From an uncultured Prevotellaceae bacterium (GTDB taxonomy: Bacteria; Bacteroidota; Bacteroidia; Bacteroidales; Bacteroidaceae): DNA of 64,000 nucleotides. How positions within the stretch are numbered: the first letter of the stretch is position 1; the number at the start of each line of letters is the position of its first letter. Below the pieces are notes generated by a model. It was not told the DNA's origin. It saw only the letters and a list, made by a program, of their open reading frames with translations, and did not search any database. The stretch is taken from assembly GCA_949299545.1 (NCBI GenBank), contig CASGAM010000008.1, positions 1-64,000 of the forward strand, in the 5' to 3' direction. Made by a program: the position numbers and the translations under genes. Shown one piece after another: positions 1 through 9,417 of the stretch.

Positions 1-339
1 ATAGATGAAATTCTTCCCTTTTATACGAAGAAATGGGATTTTCTGTTAGATTTCAATCTTGCATTTCAGGATGTGGTATGCCGTCTCATTGATATTCAAC
101 CCCGAGTGCGGTTGACTGCAAGTTTTGTATCGCCGTCGTCTGTAACAGGTGCGGATGACTTCCGAATGCTTATATCTCCAAAACCTTCGGCGACCCCGGA
201 CATTTCTTTTATTGCCCGTCCATATTATCAAGTCTTCCGGGAAAAGCAAGGTTTCTTGCCCAATCTCAGCATTGTTGACCTTTTGTTTAATATGGGGCCG
301 GAAAGTCTTATTGTTTTAAGAGATGCATGTAAAATTTGA
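1..339 (+). CDS. WbqC-like family protein, C-terminal fragment
   Basis: The frame is open at the left edge, so only the last 112 residues are visible. The end of the protein carries the pattern YYQVF...GFLPNLSIVDLLFNMGP, which I recognise as the C-terminal signature of the WbqC-like family common in Bacteroidales. Members are poorly characterised and often lie near polysaccharide or signal peptidase genes; the role here is not known. ruvB follows about 100 bp downstream on the same strand with its own promoter, so the two need not be co-transcribed. The family call is fairly secure, the function is open. Confidence 0.75.
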   Translation: MDEILPFYTKKWDFLLDFNLAFQDVVCRLIDIQPRVRLTASFVSPSSVTGADDFRMLISPKPSATPDISFIARPYYQVFREKQGFLPNLSIVDLLFNMGPESLIVLRDACKI

Positions 340-406
340 CTTTGCAGTTACGGTACCATTACTTTGTTTTTAAGCTGTTTTAAGCTGTAAAATACCATTT
401 AAGTTG

Positions 407-414
407 TATCTTTG
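407..414 (+). promoter_or_regulatory. Bacteroidota-type -7 box (ruvB)
   Basis: TATCTTTG, followed by CA, matches the TAnnTTTG consensus and sits 33 bp before the preferred ruvB start. No clear -33 TTTG is visible at the usual distance. Confidence 0.55.
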
Positions 415-447
415 CAGGATGAATAACCGTTGAAATACACCATGTAC

Positions 448-1479
448 ATGGAAGATAGTTTCGATATAAGACAACAGCAATATGTTTCGGGTGAACGCGA
501 GTTTGAAAATGCCTTACGCCCCTTGCGTTTCGGTGACTTCAGCGGACAACTCAAGGTGGTGGATAACTTGCGTATCTTTGTTGAAGCGGCTAAGTTCCGC
601 GGCGAACCGCTTGACCATACGTTGCTGCACGGGCCTCCCGGATTGGGAAAGACAACATTGAGCAATATCATTGCTAATGAGTTGGGAGTGGGTTTTAAGG
701 TAACTTCCGGCCCCGTATTGGATAAACCGGGTGATTTGGCTGGTTTGCTTACCTCGCTCGAACCGAATGATGTGCTTTTTATCGATGAGATACATCGTTT
801 GAGTCCGGTCGTGGAAGAATATCTGTATTCTGCCATGGAGGATTATCGTATAGACATTATGATAGACAAAGGTCCATCGGCACGGAGTATACAGATAGAT
901 TTGAATCCTTTTACGCTTGTCGGCGCCACTACGCGTAGCGGTTTGCTGACGGCACCCCTGCGGGCTCGTTTTGGCATTAACCTTCATCTCGAATATTATG
1001 ATGCAGAAGTGTTGAGCCGTATTATCAAACGTTCAGCAGGTATTCTGAATATGCCCATTTCTGATGAGGCCGCAGCCGAGATTGCAGGGCGTAGCCGCGG
1101 AACGCCGCGAATAGCTAATGCGTTGTTGCGCCGGGTGCGTGATTTTGCACAAGTGAAAGGTAACGGAAAAATAGACATGAAGATTGCCCGTTTTGCACTC
1201 GAGGCGCTCAATATAGATCAATACGGTCTTGATGAAATCGATAATAAGATTTTGTTGACCATCATTGATAAGTTCAAAGGGGGACCGGTGGGTGTTTCGA
1301 CCATTGCTACGGCCATTGGCGAAGACCCTGGTACACTGGAGGAAGTATATGAGCCGTTTCTTATCAAGGAAGGGTTTATTAAGCGTACACCGCGTGGACG
1401 TGAGGTGACGGACTTGGCTTATAAACATCTCGGACGGAATCGTTTCACAGTAACCGGACAGCCAGGCTTGTTTGATTGA
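448..1479 (+). CDS. ruvB: Holliday junction branch migration helicase RuvB
   Basis: RuvB is the AAA+ motor that drives Holliday-junction branch migration with RuvA and RuvC. The Walker A motif GPPGLGKTT lies near residue 60, Walker [10 protein letters not shown] near residue 110, and sensor motif GATTRSG near 165. The winged-helix C-terminus begins around residue 260 and ends at the usual length (343 residues). An in-frame TTG at 430 and an ATG at 442 would lengthen it, but family members begin with an MEDxFDIR-like sequence, so the ATG at 448 is preferred. ybeY follows after 52 bp on the same strand, probably in one transcript. Confidence 0.97.
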   Translation: MEDSFDIRQQQYVSGEREFENALRPLRFGDFSGQLKVVDNLRIFVEAAKFRGEPLDHTLLHGPPGLGKTTLSNIIANELGVGFKVTSGPVLDKPGDLAGLLTSLEPNDVLFIDEIHRLSPVVEEYLYSAMEDYRIDIMIDKGPSARSIQIDLNPFTLVGATTRSGLLTAPLRARFGINLHLEYYDAEVLSRIIKRSAGILNMPISDEAAAEIAGRSRGTPRIANALLRRVRDFAQVKGNGKIDMKIARFALEALNIDQYGLDEIDNKILLTIIDKFKGGPVGVSTIATAIGEDPGTLEEVYEPFLIKEGFIKRTPRGREVTDLAYKHLGRNRFTVTGQPGLFD

Positions 1480-1531
1480 CGGTTTGAGGTGTGCAGCCTA
1501 GATTTATTCTTGAATTTTATAAGAAAGCTTT

Positions 1532-1951
1532 ATGATAACTTATAATGTGGACGGCGTTAAGATGCCGAAGATTAAGAAGCGTGATAACTCTGCATGGGTC
1601 AAAGCTGTTGCGGCTTCTTATGGAAAGAAAGTAGGGGAAATTGCCTATATTTTTGTCAACGACGATAAAATCCTAGAGGTAAACAGGACATATCTGCAGC
1701 ATGATTATTTCACAGACATCATTACTTTTGATTACAGTGAAGGTGATATAATCTCCGGTGATTTATTCATTAGCTTAGATACGGTCCGTACAAACGCGGA
1801 ACAGATCGGAGCTACTTATGAACAGGAACTTCGTAGGGTCATCATTCATGGCATCTTGCATCTTTGCGGTATTAATGACAAAGGTCCGGGTGAACGTGAA
1901 ATTATGGAGGCGGCTGAAGACAAGGCTTTGGCCATTTTGAAGCAGGATTAA
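1532..1951 (+). CDS. ybeY: Endoribonuclease YbeY (16S rRNA maturation)
   Basis: YbeY is a metal-dependent RNase needed for 3'-end maturation of 16S rRNA and ribosome quality control. The signature HGILHLCGIND lies around residues 106-116 of 139. It aligns with the HGxLHLxGxDH motif of E. coli, giving the first two histidine metal ligands, but the third ligand position is Asp rather than His. The length fits the family. It lies between ruvB and a membrane carrier gene, with a 12-bp gap to the latter, so the three may be co-transcribed. Confidence 0.93.
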   Translation: MITYNVDGVKMPKIKKRDNSAWVKAVAASYGKKVGEIAYIFVNDDKILEVNRTYLQHDYFTDIITFDYSEGDIISGDLFISLDTVRTNAEQIGATYEQELRRVIIHGILHLCGINDKGPGEREIMEAAEDKALAILKQD

Positions 1952-1963
1952 GTTGTACCTTTT

Positions 1964-2974
1964 ATGTTGAAGCTTTTGCAATGTGCCAGTAAATGGCTGG
2001 CCAATTATACGTCTGTCTTTGTTATAATGGTTGCCATTTTGGCATTTGTTTGCCCATCAGCCTTTGCATGGGTACAGCAAGGTAGCCGTCCGAGTATTAT
2101 TTTGGGGGTTATTATGTTGACGATGGGATGTACATTAACGGCTCAGGATTTTCGTATCTTGTTGAACCGTCCGCTTGATATTTTTATCGGTGCGGTGGCA
2201 CAATATACAATTATGCCTTTTGTAGCGTGGGGCTTGACATGGTTATTTCACCTTGACCCCTTTATGTCTGCCGGCATCATATTGGTTGGATGTTGTCCGG
2301 GCGGGGTTTCGAGCAATATCATGAGCTTCTTATGTAAGGGTGATGTGGCTTTCTCGGTGGGGATGACTACAGCTTCAACATTGCTGGCGCCTGTCGTTAC
2401 GCCGCTTATGGTGTACTGGTTGGCTGGAACGAGCATTGAAGTGGATGCGTGGGGTATGTTTTTGAATATTCTTGTTGTGACATTGCTTCCGGTGGCTATA
2501 GGTTGCCTTTTTAATTATTTTTTAGGACACCGCGACAATTTCAAAGACATACAAAGTGTGATGCCCGGTATAAGTGTCGTATGTCTGGCGCTGATTGTAG
2601 GAGGTGTCATTTTTCAGGTACATCCACAATTATTGGCTAATGGTTTGCACCTGTTCCTGCTTACGCTTGCGGTGGTATTCCTGCATAACGGTTTAGGATA
2701 TCTTTTAGGTTATAATGTGGGACGTCTGTTCCATTTTAATACGGCCAAAAAACGCACCATCAGCATTGAGGTCGGCATGCAGAACGCCGGGATGGCTACG
2801 GTACTTGCGAATAATTTCTTTGCCACACCGGCTGCCATAGCTGCAAATCCGATGGCAGCCTTGAGTGTTGTGCCTTGTGCCATTTCTTGTGCTTATCATT
2901 CCATTTCAGGCACTGTCTTGGCCGGTTTGTTCCTGCGCTTCGGGAAGCGGGAAGAATTGCCTGAGAACGGCTGA
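1964..2974 (+). CDS. Bile acid:sodium symporter family (BASS) transporter
   Basis: This 336-residue protein has about nine or ten hydrophobic helices, starting with the segment VFVIMVAILAFVCPSAFAW. The glycine/proline-rich motif GCCPGGVSSNIMSF near residue 110 and the later EVGMQNAGMATVLA near 270 are typical of the BASS superfamily, whose members carry bile acids, pantothenate or other organic anions with sodium. The substrate cannot be read from sequence. It starts 12 bp after ybeY and converges with the DUF3109 gene on the opposite strand. Confidence 0.88.
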   Translation: MLKLLQCASKWLANYTSVFVIMVAILAFVCPSAFAWVQQGSRPSIILGVIMLTMGCTLTAQDFRILLNRPLDIFIGAVAQYTIMPFVAWGLTWLFHLDPFMSAGIILVGCCPGGVSSNIMSFLCKGDVAFSVGMTTASTLLAPVVTPLMVYWLAGTSIEVDAWGMFLNILVVTLLPVAIGCLFNYFLGHRDNFKDIQSVMPGISVVCLALIVGGVIFQVHPQLLANGLHLFLLTLAVVFLHNGLGYLLGYNVGRLFHFNTAKKRTISIEVGMQNAGMATVLANNFFATPAAIAANPMAALSVVPCAISCAYHSISGTVLAGLFLRFGKREELPENG

Positions 2975-3106
2975 TTTTCATGTACTGGTGAAACAATCGT
3001 TTGTTTCTTTCTCTTTCAAGATTGGATGGTTGACATTATATGGCACTGCGGAAGTTTCTCAGATGCGAGGAGTGTGGAGCTGAGACAGGTTTCCTTTCAG
3101 AGGTTT

Positions 3107-3694
3107 TTATTCTTTTAAATAACCTTGTTCTTTTAATTCTTCCACTGCTTTTTCCAATTCGGCAAACCAGGCTTGTCCGAAGCAGCGTTCCAATGGCTCT
3201 TTCAGGAAACGGTAGACCGGCAGGTTGAGTTGTTCTCCTTTCCATACGGCTGCCTTGCAGACATCCCAGCGATGGTAGTTCAACGCAGTCATGTTACCAA
3301 TCTTTTTCAGGCGTATGGGGTAGAGGTGACATGAAAGGGGTTTGTAGAAGTTTGTTTTTCCTGCGCGATATGCTTTCTCAAGGGCGCAGAAACAACGTCC
3401 GTGTTCGTCATAACATGTGAATACACAATCTTTCCCATTGACGATGCTTGTTACCAGATCGCCTTCTTCATCAATGTAGACTACACCTTGTTTGTCTATG
3501 ACGGATTGGGCTGACGCTGAAAGGTCGTTCCAAACTGCCGGAAGAGCTGCTTCGAGTTTTTCAACTTCATCAGGCTCTACCGGTGCCCCGGCGTCTCCTT
3601 CGATACAGCATTCACCTGCGCATGCTTCGAGGTCGCAACAGAATTTTTCGCTCAGACAGTCGATTGAGATGATAGTGTCGTCAATCTGGATCAT
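3107..3694 (-). CDS. DUF3109 family protein
   Basis: The protein begins MIQIDDTIISIDCL and has many cysteines (CCDLEACAGECCIEGDAGAPVE early, then CVFTCYDEHGRCFCALE and a later SCHLYPIR). This pattern fits DUF3109, a widespread Bacteroidota family with probable metal or cluster-binding cysteines and no known function. An upstream in-frame ATG at 3715 adds seven residues; the internal start matches the usual family N-terminus. It lies just upstream of, and transcriptionally away from, nothing obvious: ung is 77 bp away on the same strand and could lead into it. Confidence 0.82.
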   Translation of the reverse strand: MIQIDDTIISIDCLSEKFCCDLEACAGECCIEGDAGAPVEPDEVEKLEAALPAVWNDLSASAQSVIDKQGVVYIDEEGDLVTSIVNGKDCVFTCYDEHGRCFCALEKAYRAGKTNFYKPLSCHLYPIRLKKIGNMTALNYHRWDVCKAAVWKGEQLNLPVYRFLKEPLERCFGQAWFAELEKAVEELKEQGYLKE

Positions 3695-3771
3695 GGGTAT
3701 TTCGTTTCGTTTCATACAGTCTTTTTTCTAAAAGATAATATAACCGATGTTCTTTTGGTTTTTCTATGTGC

Positions 3772-4434
3772 TTACCAAGCAATGGGCTTTTTGCCATGTT
3801 GTATGAGGTAGGCATTGGTTCTGCTAAAATGCTTGTTGCCGAAAAAACCGTTGTAGGCAGACAGGGGAGAAGGGTGGGCAGAAGTTAATACTAAATGTTT
3901 GTTACGGTCAATGACTGCACCTTTCTTCTGAGCGTAAGCACCCCAGAGAATGAAAACCAGATGTTCGCACTCGTCAGACAGCATTTTGATGACAGCGTCG
4001 GTGAATTCTTCCCATCCGTGGCGTTGGTGTGAGCCGGCCTGGTGGGCACGGACGGTCAGGGTTGCGTTGAGTAGCAGGACGCCTTGTTCCGCCCAGCGTG
4101 TCAGGTTGCCCGACGTCGGTATCTGCGTTCCCGTATCGCTTTGGATTTCCTTGAAGATATTTTGTAATGAGGGAGGAAAAGGAACGCCGTCATTTACAGA
4201 GAAACATAGTCCGTGAGCCTGTCCGGGGCCGTGGTATGGATCCTGGCCTATGATGACGACTTTCACATGGTCGAACGGGCAAAGATTAAAAGCATTGAAG
4301 ATGAGTGCCCCCGGGGGGTAGCAAGTGGTTATATGATATTCAGACCGGACAAAAGCAGTCAGCTGGGCGAAGTATGGTTTTGTGAATTCCGTTGTCAGAC
4401 GTTTTTTCCAGGATTCTTCTATTTGTACGTTCAT
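3772..4434 (-). CDS. ung: Uracil-DNA glycosylase, family 1
   Basis: Ung removes uracil from DNA to start base-excision repair. The catalytic water-activating motif [14 protein letters not shown] lies near residues 63-76, [10 protein letters not shown] near 120, and the DNA-intercalating loop HPSPLSA near 187. The length of 220 residues is normal for family 1. A short intergenic region with the gpmI terminator separates it from gpmI upstream, so it must have its own promoter between about 4434 and 4520; I did not find a convincing -7 box there. Confidence 0.97.
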   Translation of the reverse strand: MNVQIEESWKKRLTTEFTKPYFAQLTAFVRSEYHITTCYPPGALIFNAFNLCPFDHVKVVIIGQDPYHGPGQAHGLCFSVNDGVPFPPSLQNIFKEIQSDTGTQIPTSGNLTRWAEQGVLLLNATLTVRAHQAGSHQRHGWEEFTDAVIKMLSDECEHLVFILWGAYAQKKGAVIDRNKHLVLTSAHPSPLSAYNGFFGNKHFSRTNAYLIQHGKKPIAW

Positions 4435-4520
4435 ATCGGTTGTGGTTAGAAGTCGGTGCTACGTGTTGTTTGCAATATTTAGAAGATTGGCTGAGGAAGA
4501 TTATATGAATCTTTTTGTCT

Positions 4521-4568
4521 GTAAAAAGAAAGCCGGGCCAATTCCTTTTCTTCAGAATCGGCCCGGCT
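4521..4568 (-). terminator. Intrinsic terminator of gpmI
   Basis: The arms AGCCGGGCC (4531-4539) and GGCCCGGCT (4560-4568) form a perfect 9-bp GC-rich stem with a 20-base loop. On the minus strand the stem is followed by a T-rich tract (4522-4530). It lies 30 bp past the gpmI stop. Confidence 0.88.
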
Positions 4569-4597
4569 ATGATTCCTGTATTAATCTTGCCGGAGGG

Positions 4598-6124
4598 TTA
4601 GTCTTGAATCAAGTTTTTCCCTGTCATGTCTGCCGGTTGTTCCAGTCCCATGATGTGCAGGATGGAAGGTGCTACGTCTGCCAATATTCCATTTTCCACT
4701 TTGGCGTTCTTGTTCTCGGTAACGTAGATGAACGGAACAGGATTTAAAGAATGGGCTGTATTGGGTGTTCCGTCCGGATTTATGGCGTTGTCGGCGTTGC
4801 CGTGGTCGGCAATGATAATGGTTTCGTAGCCTGTAGCCTTGGCTGTTTCTACTACCTCATTAACGCATTGGTCAACGGCTTTAACAGCTTTTTCGATGGC
4901 TTCGTATATGCCGGTATGGCCGACCATGTCGCCGTTGGCGAAATTCACTACGATGAAGTCGAACTTGTTTTCCTTGATGGCTGACACTAACTTGTCTTTT
5001 ACTTCGAATGCACTCATTTCCGGTTTTAGGTCATAAGTGGCTACTTTCGGTGATGCCACCAGTATGCGTTCTTCGCCTTCGTACGGGGTTTCACGTCCAC
5101 CGTTGAAGAAGAATGTCACATGGGCATATTTTTCAGTTTCTGCCGTGTGGAGCTGTTTCAGACCTTTAGAACTCAGATATTCGCCCAACGTATTTTGAAC
5201 GTTTTCTTTCGGGAAAAGGATATGTACGCCGGTGAAGCTGGCGTCATACGGTGTCATGCAGCAGTAATGCAGTCCCGGAATGGTTGTCATGCCCTGTTCC
5301 GGCATGTCTTGTTGGGTCAGTACGATGGTCAGTTCTTTTGCACGGTCGTTTCTGTAATTGAAGAAAATTACAACGTCGCCTTCTTTAATAGTGCCGTCAA
5401 CCGTCGCATTGTTGATGGGTTTGATAAACTCGTCTGTAACGCCATCGGCATAGCTTTCTTCCATGGCGGTTACCATGTCAGTGGCTTGTTTGCCTTCGCC
5501 TTTTACCAGAAGGTCGTATGCTTCTTTTACACGCTCCCAGCGTTTGTCACGATCCATGGCGTAGAAACGTCCCACAATGGATGCGATTTTACAACCGGTC
5601 TTCTCGCATTCAGCCTGTAGCTGTTCGATAAAGCCTTTACCGCTTTTTGGATCGGTGTCGCGTCCGTCCATAAAACAGTGTACATAAGTGTTGGCAATGC
5701 CATATTCTTTGGAAATACCGCAAAGCGTAAACAGATGGTCGAGTGAGGAATGAACACCGCCATTGGAGGTCAATCCCATCAGGTGTACGCTTTTGCCATT
5801 GTTTTTTGCATATTCGTATGCGGCTACGATTTCCGGATTCTTCAAGATGCTTCCATCTGCGCAGGCGCGATTAATTTTCACCAGATCTTGATAAACAATA
5901 CGGCCGGCACCGATATTGAGGTGACCTACTTCGGAGTTACCCATCTGTCCGTCGGGCAGACCTACATTTTCGCCTGAAGCCTGAAGCTGTGACATCGGAT
6001 AGTTTTGTGCCAAATAATCCATGTATGGTGTCGGCGTATTGAATATAACATCGCCTTTGCCATGGTTGCCTACTCCCCAGCCGTCGAGAATCATTAAAAG
6101 TGCTTTCTTTGCCATAGTTTTCAA
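4598..6124 (-). CDS. gpmI: 2,3-bisphosphoglycerate-independent phosphoglycerate mutase
   Basis: GpmI interconverts 3- and 2-phosphoglycerate in glycolysis with two divalent metal ions. Visible motifs are the metal-binding DGWGVG near the N-terminus, the phosphorylated serine in MGNSEVGH near residue 65, [13 protein letters not shown] near 150, and the C-terminal metal site [10 protein letters not shown] near 445. The 508-residue length is standard. An alternative ATG three codons downstream (6115, MAKKALL) is equally plausible. A TAnnTTTG box lies 33 bp upstream and a strong terminator lies downstream, so it appears monocistronic. Confidence 0.97.
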   Translation of the reverse strand: MKTMAKKALLMILDGWGVGNHGKGDVIFNTPTPYMDYLAQNYPMSQLQASGENVGLPDGQMGNSEVGHLNIGAGRIVYQDLVKINRACADGSILKNPEIVAAYEYAKNNGKSVHLMGLTSNGGVHSSLDHLFTLCGISKEYGIANTYVHCFMDGRDTDPKSGKGFIEQLQAECEKTGCKIASIVGRFYAMDRDKRWERVKEAYDLLVKGEGKQATDMVTAMEESYADGVTDEFIKPINNATVDGTIKEGDVVIFFNYRNDRAKELTIVLTQQDMPEQGMTTIPGLHYCCMTPYDASFTGVHILFPKENVQNTLGEYLSSKGLKQLHTAETEKYAHVTFFFNGGRETPYEGEERILVASPKVATYDLKPEMSAFEVKDKLVSAIKENKFDFIVVNFANGDMVGHTGIYEAIEKAVKAVDQCVNEVVETAKATGYETIIIADHGNADNAINPDGTPNTAHSLNPVPFIYVTENKNAKVENGILADVAPSILHIMGLEQPADMTGKNLIQD

Positions 6125-6156
6125 ATTAAATAGTTTTTTACCTTCTTGTTTTCTTG

Positions 6157-6164
6157 CAAATTTA
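6157..6164 (-). promoter_or_regulatory. Bacteroidota-type -7 box (gpmI)
   Basis: On the minus strand the sequence is TAAATTTG followed by CA, a TAnnTTTG match about 33 bp before the gpmI start. Confidence 0.55.
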
Positions 6165-6235
6165 CGAATATAATTTGAGAAACGATGTGGATAAAAGGTA
6201 TTTTCATAGTTTTTTACGCTGTAACATGATTTACG

Positions 6236-6850
6236 TCAATCCGTCTCTTGGTCGAAAAGTTCAAGTTGTCTGTTACCGATAAGATTGAACGAAAGCCGAT
6301 GGTAAGGAGTGATGCCATAATGGAGGATGGCTTGGCGATGCGTTCTGGCCGGGTAGCCTTTGTTGGCATTCCATCCGTATTGCGGATACTCGCTGTGAAT
6401 TTGTTTCATGTAGTCATCCCGGTATGTTTTGGCCAGTATGGATGCGGCAGCAATGCTCATATATTTCCCATCGCCTTTGATGATGGTGGAATGTGGCAGG
6501 TCGCGATAAGGTTTGAAGCGGTTGCCGTCAATCAATAATGCTTCAGGACGTACCTTTAATTGGTCTAATGCCCGGTGCATGGCCAGGAAAGAGGCATTTA
6601 GGATATTGATTTCGTCTATTTCTGACGGACTGACGATGCCTATGGCCCAATCAACGGCATCATGCTCGATTTCTGCGCGCAACAGATAGCGTTTCTTTTC
6701 GCTGAGTTGTTTGGAGTCGTTGAGTTGTTCGTTCCGATAGTCCTTCGGCAGAATAACGGCAGCCGCATAGACGGGACCGGCTAAACAGCCGCGTCCGGCC
6801 TCGTCGCAACCGGCTTCAATCAGTGAGGGGTCAAGAAAAGGAAGGAGCAT
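6236..6850 (-). CDS. rnhB: Ribonuclease HII
   Basis: RNase HII cleaves RNA in RNA-DNA hybrids and removes single ribonucleotides misincorporated into DNA. The metal-binding motif [18 protein letters not shown] sits at residues 14-31, the second acidic site near LLIDGNRF around residue 100, and the [18 protein letters not shown] block near 125. The length (204 residues) is typical. It is upstream of gpmI on the same strand, separated by about 110 bp that contain the gpmI promoter. A long gene-free region follows on its 5' side. Confidence 0.97.
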   Translation of the reverse strand: MLLPFLDPSLIEAGCDEAGRGCLAGPVYAAAVILPKDYRNEQLNDSKQLSEKKRYLLRAEIEHDAVDWAIGIVSPSEIDEINILNASFLAMHRALDQLKVRPEALLIDGNRFKPYRDLPHSTIIKGDGKYMSIAAASILAKTYRDDYMKQIHSEYPQYGWNANKGYPARTHRQAILHYGITPYHRLSFNLIGNRQLELFDQETD

Positions 6851-7514
6851 AAGTTATATTTGATATTGAACGGATTATATTTAACAATGGCTTTATTGGA
6901 TTTTATATGTACGAAGATACGAAATAAATTTATATTTTGTGGGACTTTCATCATTGAATTTGATGAATCGAGTCGTATGGTTTTATGAACAAGTCATGTC
7001 CGATGAAAGATGTGCTATATGTATATTTTGCGAAAAAACTTTATATTTTTACTGTCCGCAGTTATAATGAAAATTGCGAGCGGTTGCAGCAAAATTTGCG
7101 ACCTGTCGCTTTCTGAAGGCGACAAGTCGTGTTGTAGAAGCGACCTGTCGCTGTGCAACGTATGACAAATGCTGCTTATTGAGTTTCCGACAGTGGGACG
7201 GAAGGTATATAACTTCTGTTTTTTGATGTTTTGGTTTTCAACGGATTATAAAAATTGAGAGGAACAAAGGCAGCTATGAAAAATATGTAGTGGCTGGATA
7301 GATAAGTACTTCTCTGTTGCTATCTGTTGAATTGAACAATCTTTACTTTCTCTGTAAGAAAGGTAGGCATTGATGCCTGTTTGTTTATGAAGTGAGCCTG
7401 TCGCGTCTTTTATATGGCCTCGGTTTGCATTGAATTAATCGAATTTTATTATGGATGTCATTACGGTGAAATTTTCAGCTGGTATTTTTGTTTCAGAACT
7501 TAAAATTTAGAATA
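6851..7514. other. Gene-free AT-rich region
   Basis: No credible gene was found in about 660 bp between rnhB and the HicB-like gene. It should hold the rnhB promoter on the minus strand and contains copy 1 of the GCGACCTGTCGC repeat (7076-7151). Nothing else stands out. Confidence 0.6.
7076..7151. repeat. Dispersed GCGACCTGTCGC repeat, copy 1
   Basis: It starts with the module GCGAGCGGTTGCAGCAAAA, followed by the 12-base palindrome GCGACCTGTCGC at 7098-7109, a degenerate version at 7119-7129 and another exact copy at 7140-7151. The order of modules matches copy 4 near 60.5 kb. It is the most degenerate of the three long copies, since the two outer palindromes are not embedded in a long perfect inverted repeat. 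Confidence 0.85.
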
Positions 7515-7694
7515 ATGGAAATCTTTGAGAATTACTGTATTGAACAAACGGAGGAGGGTTGTTTTTTTGCTTATCTTCCACATGATCCAGGTTGTTATGC
7601 TTATGGGGAAACAAGAGAAGAAGCATGTGAAGAACTAAGTAACTTAACGTGTGAGCAAGGAATAGATTTGCATGCATTGACTGAATGGTCCTGA
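7515..7694 (+). CDS. Orphan HicB-like small protein
   Basis: This 59-residue protein starts MEIFENYCIEQTEEG and contains FAYLPHDPGCYAYGETREEACEEL. It resembles the HicB antitoxin fold, in which a partial RNase-H-like domain carries a PDLPGCxxxGxTxEEA pattern. It lacks the C-terminal DNA-binding domain of full HicB, and no HicA-like toxin frame is visible on either side. It may be a solitary HicB-related protein or a degraded toxin-antitoxin remnant. The ATG at 7515 was preferred over an upstream TTG. Gene-poor AT-rich DNA surrounds it. Confidence 0.55.
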   Translation: MEIFENYCIEQTEEGCFFAYLPHDPGCYAYGETREEACEELSNLTCEQGIDLHALTEWS

Positions 7695-8443
7695 TTATTA
7701 ATGTGAGTTGTTCCAGTATAAATATTTATATACTAATCCTGTTTTTATCAATAATATAGATGTTAAGATACGTTTTTTATGGAAAAATATTATATTCTGT
7801 AATAGGTGTAATCAGATCTTACAATAAGTTGTCAAGCTAACGAAGCCCTGCGTGTTCCATATTGCAGGCCTTTTTGAGTTAGTCGTTAAGGGCTTCGTTG
7901 TGTGCCTTTGTCAGACCTTCGCCTGTTTTCTGATAACTCGGTTGTAAGACAGATGGAAGGAAAATCCTTGTGCCTATGCTATCATATAATTATATATGGT
8001 GACTTAAGATTTTAATAACGTATGGCATGAAAGGGTGCGAGAATGATTCTTTTATTAATAGCAAATGTTTTGTTTAACACTTGCAGAGTTCTTTAGAGAC
8101 GTATAAATATATGCCGAAAAATGTATTGTGTCATTTTAATGTAATGGTCATTGCGTTTATGAATTTTTTTCTCAAAAAAGAACTGCAAACACAGTATGTT
8201 GACATTTTTTTTGTATTTTTGTATTTGTATTAATGTAAAATATTCCAAGAAGTTGAAAATAACAAATCATTATACACATCTCTAAGATGGGAATGTAGAA
8301 AGTGGATATGAGGTAGCTATACAGTCATGTTCCATAGAAATATATGTGATTATTGAAAATAGAATTTAGATAACAGTGTTGAGCAGAACGGGATATGAGA
8401 AAAGCGATTTTATGCAGGGATGTATTATGCAGTTGCAAGGAGC
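7695..8443. other. Gene-free AT-rich region
   Basis: About 750 bp hold no convincing gene. An 11-bp inverted repeat (AACGAAGCCCT at 7839-7849 and its complement at 7889-7899) flanks about 40 bp and could be a transcript end or a remnant. Around 8200-8230 the DNA is strongly T-rich and could hold a promoter for the membrane genes that follow. This is the only gap of this size without a GCGACCTGTCGC repeat. Confidence 0.5.
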
Positions 8444-8560
8444 ATGACAAAGGTGGTTCTATTCCTTTTCATATTTTTCTTCATCTCTGTGGGGGCGAGC
8501 TATTATCGCGTGTCAGCTCGGGCTTTTATCGCAAATAATTATATAACAGGACTACTATGA
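8444..8560 (+). CDS. Putative 38-residue membrane peptide
   Basis: The frame encodes MTKVVLFLFIFFFISVGAS followed by a short polar tail ending NNYITGLL. The first 18 residues form one clear hydrophobic helix with a basic residue before it and an Arg-containing tail after it. Its TGA stop overlaps the ATG of the next membrane gene (ATGA at 8557-8560), the usual arrangement for translational coupling. No family is recognised. The short length means chance cannot be excluded, but the ATGA overlap and the clean hydrophobic helix argue for a real gene. Confidence 0.5.
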   Translation: MTKVVLFLFIFFFISVGASYYRVSARAFIANNYITGLL

Positions 8561-9258
8561 AATTTATGAAAATAAAAACGATTACTATTGCAGTGCTTTT
8601 GATATCAACGTGTCTGCTGCTTGCCAATTTGCTGTTCTCCTTTGACCTTTATAAGGATGAAATAGTGAAAGTCGGTTGGTATAATAGTTTCGGAGAGAAC
8701 AAGATGATCTCTGTGTTTCCTGTTCGTTTGTTGTTATCTTCTCCTTTTACTGTTTGTTTCTATTTCTTTTTGACATTCTTCTTAATCAAGGTGATAACGC
8801 ATGTAAACAAACATGTGGGTTGGATCGCGCTCACGTTGTGGGGTATCAGTTTTGTTTCTATATTGCTGGAGATATTTTTCAATCTTTATATAGTGTCGGC
8901 TTTTGATGGCGACGAGATGTATCGGTCTTTTGAGGTTTTTTGGAGAACGACAGGACGGTCTGATTATCCGTTGATGTGGTTTCTGCTTTCTTCTGACATA
9001 TTGAACGGGCTATATTATCTGTATCATTACAGCTACCTGATGGCCTGTTTCGCATTTGCGGTTGTTTTTGCCTTATTGGTTCGGAAAGATAAGGTTTTTG
9101 GTGTTACGGGTATGGTGGTAATGGCGATTTCTTTTCTGATGAAACTGTTTTCATTGCCTTATGGATATGTGAACAATCTGTGTTGGATTGTTTTGTGCGT
9201 GGTCGTTTTATGGCGGTTGCATAAGTCATCCCCTGATAAGCCTTTTATGTTACAATGA
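8557..9258 (+). CDS. Multi-pass membrane protein of unknown function
   Basis: The 233-residue product has about six hydrophobic segments, beginning at residues 8-28 and ending near residue 222, and a short basic C-terminus. I do not recognise a family or conserved motif. Its start overlaps the stop of the 38-residue membrane peptide upstream, so both are probably made together. The large lipoprotein gene follows 160 bp downstream on the same strand. Neither neighbour suggests a pathway. Confidence 0.7.
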   Translation: MKFMKIKTITIAVLLISTCLLLANLLFSFDLYKDEIVKVGWYNSFGENKMISVFPVRLLLSSPFTVCFYFFLTFFLIKVITHVNKHVGWIALTLWGISFVSILLEIFFNLYIVSAFDGDEMYRSFEVFWRTTGRSDYPLMWFLLSSDILNGLYYLYHYSYLMACFAFAVVFALLVRKDKVFGVTGMVVMAISFLMKLFSLPYGYVNNLCWIVLCVVVLWRLHKSSPDKPFMLQ

Positions 9259-9417
9259 AATTTATTGAGAATCGTATAAACGGGGGTGAAAAGAAAGGAA
9301 GATGAAAAAGCAAAGGTTTTTAGCCAATGAAACTCACCGCAGAGCGGGAAGGCACTATTGAGACCGCCCCGGCCTGGAAAACTAATAAATCAGATGAACC
9401 TTAAAAACTATTATTCA

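Noticed and set aside
5120-5620. A 166-residue open frame opposite gpmI
   Set aside because: It lies fully within the conserved coding region of gpmI on the other strand and has no start context or family pattern.
7839-7899. Inverted repeat of AACGAAGCCCT in the gap after the HicB-like gene; similar CGAAGCCCT near 49.75 kb
   Set aside because: The shared segment is only about 9 to 11 bases and the flanks do not match, so a repeat family cannot be supported.
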